Positions 39,928-42,207 of a stretch of 42,207 nt of DNA are shown piece by piece. Position numbers and translations under genes: made by a program. This DNA is from Candidatus Methanomethylophilaceae archaeon. Lineage in GTDB: Archaea > Thermoplasmatota > Thermoplasmata > Methanomassiliicoccales > Methanomethylophilaceae. The notes beneath the pieces were generated by a model. That model searched no databases, was not told the DNA's origin, and worked only from the letters and a program-made list of their open reading frames with translations. Numbering within the stretch: position 1 is the stretch's first letter; each line of letters opens with the position of its first letter. The stretch spans positions 1 through 42,207 of the forward strand of contig JALNYB010000003.1 of assembly GCA_023230065.1 (NCBI GenBank), read 5' to 3'.

Positions 39928-41976
39928 ATGAGTGCGGATACAATAAATTTAAGCAATGATCCTACTCAGATGAATGTAAATAATATGCCCGGCGATCCTA
40001 AGAGATCTTTATTTCAAAAGATCAGGAAGACGGACAAAGCAAAACTGATTCTAGCCGGGATCGTCGTAATGACGGTCTCGGTGTTATTTTTCATTTTGAT
40101 ATTTATCACATACAACAGTCTCGACGCAGTGCGCGAGGTTGGATTGTGGGATTTCATCACAGGTGCAAGTTGGATACCTGGTTCAGGTGTGTATGGAGCT
40201 TCCTCGCTTATAGTTGGGACGTTGTTGGTGACAATAGGTGCTGTATTGATAGCGGTGCCTGTTGGAATAGGTGTAGCGATTTATCTCTCAGATATTGCGT
40301 CAGCAAGAGCTAGGAACATAGTGAAACCGGTTTGTGAATTGTTTGCAGGGATACCGAGTGTGGTATACGGTTTCTTAGGGATTGTGATATTGATTCCGTT
40401 GTTACTAGATATATTTCCAGATCAGCTGAGTTATGGATATTCATGGTTGGCAGGGTCATTGGTATTGGCTATGATGGCAACTCCGACTATCATCTCAGTA
40501 TCTGAAGATGCTCTTTCAGCGGTCCCAAAGTCATATTATGAAGCATCCATTGCAATGGGTGCAACAAAATGGGAGACCATAAGGAAAGTTTCTTTGCGTG
40601 CAGCTTCTTCAGGATTAGGGGCAGCAATTACATTGGGAATAGGACGTGCCATCGGTGAGACGATGGTGGTTTTGATGGTGTGTGGAAACACAGCAATCAT
40701 ACCAGAACCATTGTGGAATATATTCTCAACGATAAGAACAATATCAGCAACTATAGCAGGAGAGTTCCCAGAGACCAGTTGGATGGGTGGAGATGTACAT
40801 TTCTCCGCATTGTTCCTTTTGGGATTGATTTTACTTATGATGGTATTGGCAGTAAATCTCTTTACAAGACATATCATAAAGAGAACGAAGAGGAAAATGG
40901 GCGAAGGCATAAAGAAAAAAGGTGCATTTGCTAAGAGAATTGAAAAAAGTACAGAGGGCATATCTCTAAGATTGGAAAGATATATTCCGTTTGTAAAAAG
41001 AACTGTTTTCGCTGCAGTGATTTTCGCGTTCGGATTCATGATCTCAGATTTGTTTTTAGGCATGGTAGGAGGTATATTATTCGGAATACTTTGCGTGATA
41101 GTGTATGTGGCTTCGATCTATCTAGCTAAATATCTGGGCCCTAAGCTGGTACAGGTATTCGTATATTCATCATTCAGGGCCATAGCATATGCGATGATAG
41201 TAATTCTTGTGATCATCATCGGAGTTTTAGTGTACAAAGGAGCATCGGCATTAAATTGGAATTTTATTACCGATGTTCCATCAAGCATGGGAAAAACCGG
41301 AGGAATCGGCCCTGCAATATTAGGTACGCTGGAACTTATGGTATTGACTGCTGTGGTCGCATTTCCGATTGGCGTCTGTTGCGGAATATATTTCTCTCAG
41401 TATTCGGGAAAGAACAGATTTGTTTCTGTTGCCCGTGAGTCGATAGATATCCTGAATGGTATGCCTTCTATTGTGTTCGGTCTTTTCGGAATGACAGTAA
41501 TGGTAGCCATGTTGGGATGGGGGATGTGTCTGTTGGCAGGTTGTATAACCCTGGCACTGATGATAATTCCTACAATAATCAAAACAACGGAGGAATCTCT
41601 GAATGCAGTTCCTCATGAACTCACAGAAGCATCAATGGCTTTAGGGGCCAGCAAATGGAAGACCATCGTAAGGGTCGTCATTCCAGCGGGCATGGGTGGA
41701 ATGATAACGGGAATGATCCTGGGTTTAGGGCGCGCAGTCGGAGAAACAGCGCCCATCATGCTTACAGCGGCGGTTCTGTTGAAAAGGACTTATGAATTCA
41801 GTTTGTTCGATCCGGTCATGTCTCTGCCTTATCATTTATACATGTTGGTAAAAGAGATTCCAAACTCAACAGCCAATCAATACGGTACGGCTCTCGTATT
41901 GATGATATTGATTATCATAATGTTCGCATCGGCTTCATTGATAAGACACCACTATAGAAAGAAATTGGGGTGGTAA
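39928..41976 (+). CDS. pstCA: Fused phosphate ABC permease PstC-PstA
   Basis: 682 residues holding two complete permease domains normally encoded by separate genes. Each has its own EAA loop that contacts the ATPase: EASIAMGATKWETI (about 205) and EASMALGASKWKTI (about 566), each followed by a LGxGRAxGET motif. Before each domain the GVGIAIYLSD-type and GVCCGIYFSQ-type strands match PstC and PstA respectively. The junction (about 310-370) is a basic linker followed by extra hydrophobic segments. ATG 39928 has GTGAT four bases upstream; an earlier in-frame start overlaps pstS. Confidence 0.93.
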   Translation: MSADTINLSNDPTQMNVNNMPGDPKRSLFQKIRKTDKAKLILAGIVVMTVSVLFFILIFITYNSLDAVREVGLWDFITGASWIPGSGVYGASSLIVGTLLVTIGAVLIAVPVGIGVAIYLSDIASARARNIVKPVCELFAGIPSVVYGFLGIVILIPLLLDIFPDQLSYGYSWLAGSLVLAMMATPTIISVSEDALSAVPKSYYEASIAMGATKWETIRKVSLRAASSGLGAAITLGIGRAIGETMVVLMVCGNTAIIPEPLWNIFSTIRTISATIAGEFPETSWMGGDVHFSALFLLGLILLMMVLAVNLFTRHIIKRTKRKMGEGIKKKGAFAKRIEKSTEGISLRLERYIPFVKRTVFAAVIFAFGFMISDLFLGMVGGILFGILCVIVYVASIYLAKYLGPKLVQVFVYSSFRAIAYAMIVILVIIIGVLVYKGASALNWNFITDVPSSMGKTGGIGPAILGTLELMVLTAVVAFPIGVCCGIYFSQYSGKNRFVSVARESIDILNGMPSIVFGLFGMTVMVAMLGWGMCLLAGCITLALMIIPTIIKTTEESLNAVPHELTEASMALGASKWKTIVRVVIPAGMGGMITGMILGLGRAVGETAPIMLTAAVLLKRTYEFSLFDPVMSLPYHLYMLVKEIPNSTANQYGTALVLMILIIIMFASASLIRHHYRKKLGW

Positions 41977-42028
41977 AATAATAGATATTAAAAAATTTAC
42001 AAAGAAGAAAGAAGTCAAACAAGAAGAG

Positions 42029-42207
42029 GTGGGGGTATTGCCAGAAGAGGTATCCGAGAACTTTGCTGTGGCAGGGCTTCCGATGGATGGAGAACCATTG
42101 AGAAAATTCGAGGATAGCACAATTAACGTAGAAGATCTAGATCTGTGGTACGGTCAGAAACAGGCATTGTTCGGCGTAAATCTGTCTGTCAGAAAGAATC
42201 ACATCTC
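42029..42207 (+). CDS. pstB: Phosphate ABC transporter ATPase PstB (partial, start uncertain)
   Basis: The frame encodes INVEDLDLWYGQKQALFGVNLSVRKNHI from about 42121, the normal PstB N-terminus just before its Walker A motif, and is cut by the window edge. Upstream the frame is open and coding-like (Lys- then Glu-rich) back to pstCA. GTG 42029 is the first conventional start and is used here; ATG 42083 is an alternative. A strong GGTGG at 41969-41973 lies before ATA codons at 41978 and 41981, so a non-standard start is also possible. ATP-binding residues are outside the window. Confidence 0.8.
   Translation, partial: MGVLPEEVSENFAVAGLPMDGEPLRKFEDSTINVEDLDLWYGQKQALFGVNLSVRKNHI

Noticed and set aside
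1..42207. CRISPR arrays, insertion sequences, integrases, phage genes
   Set aside because: No regularly spaced repeats, transposase-like proteins or terminal repeats were found on reading both strands.

Overview
The window is archaeal. It encodes aIF1A, a RIO1 kinase, a Dim2/Pno1-type KH protein, Pus10, archease, ribosomal protein L18e, RNA polymerase subunit N (RPB10), type II (archaeal) GAPDH and two tRNA genes without encoded CCA. TATA-like boxes (one a perfect TTTAAATA) stand upstream of several first genes, and internal operon genes often carry GGTGAT Shine-Dalgarno sequences. Moderate-to-low GC, the gene repertoire and a heterodisulfide-reductase-D-like Fe-S protein fit a euryarchaeote near Thermoplasmata/Methanomassiliicoccales. 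That placement is inference: no methanogenesis marker lies in the window. I see no CRISPR array, insertion sequence, integrase or phage gene.

Layout. 1-2.7 kb (minus): translation and ribosome-assembly genes pus10 (cut by the window edge), dim2, rio1 and aIF1A. 2.7-3.4 kb: AT-rich non-coding stretch and tRNA-Glu(TTC). 3.4-5.8 kb (minus): a degenerate HAD-like protein, a formyltransferase-like protein and archease. 6-8.4 kb: aspartate dehydrogenase and an M24 peptidase (plus), then a cyclophilin-like protein (minus). 8.4-13 kb (minus): branched-chain amino-acid genes, ilvC and two tandem ilvB paralogues. 13.1-15.4 kb (plus): gap and pgk. 15.4-22.1 kb (minus): a lysine operon reading Lrp regulator, dapA, dapB, lysC, lysA, dapF, dapL. 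22.3-26.7 kb: MscS channel, A24 prepilin peptidase, AmrS-like radical SAM enzyme, thiL. 26.8-30 kb (plus): a lactate-racemase/Fe-S-oxidoreductase fusion and folP.

30.2-32.2 kb (plus) is the most striking part: a compact, overlapping E1 - ubiquitin-like protein - E2 - JAMM-protease operon. The E2 has an HPN motif and catalytic cysteine, the Ubl aligns without gaps to ubiquitin residues 46-76 and ends Gly-Gly-Met, and the protease carries a nearly Rpn11-identical active-site motif. It looks like a complete eukaryote-type conjugation and removal system lacking only an obvious E3.

32.2-33.8 kb (minus): hexulose-phosphate isomerase and a TIM-barrel endonuclease-IV-like protein. 34-35.5 kb (plus): rpl18e-rpl13-rps9-rpoN and tRNA-Pro(GGG). 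35.6-37.7 kb: a multidrug MFS exporter with a MarR regulator and operator-like palindromes. 38-42.2 kb: an AbrB-PhoU regulator divergent from pstS, a fused pstC-pstA and the start of pstB.

Unusual initiation occurs at least once: pgk has no ATG/GTG/TTG at its natural N-terminus, but an ACG sits exactly where the ribosome-binding site predicts the start.
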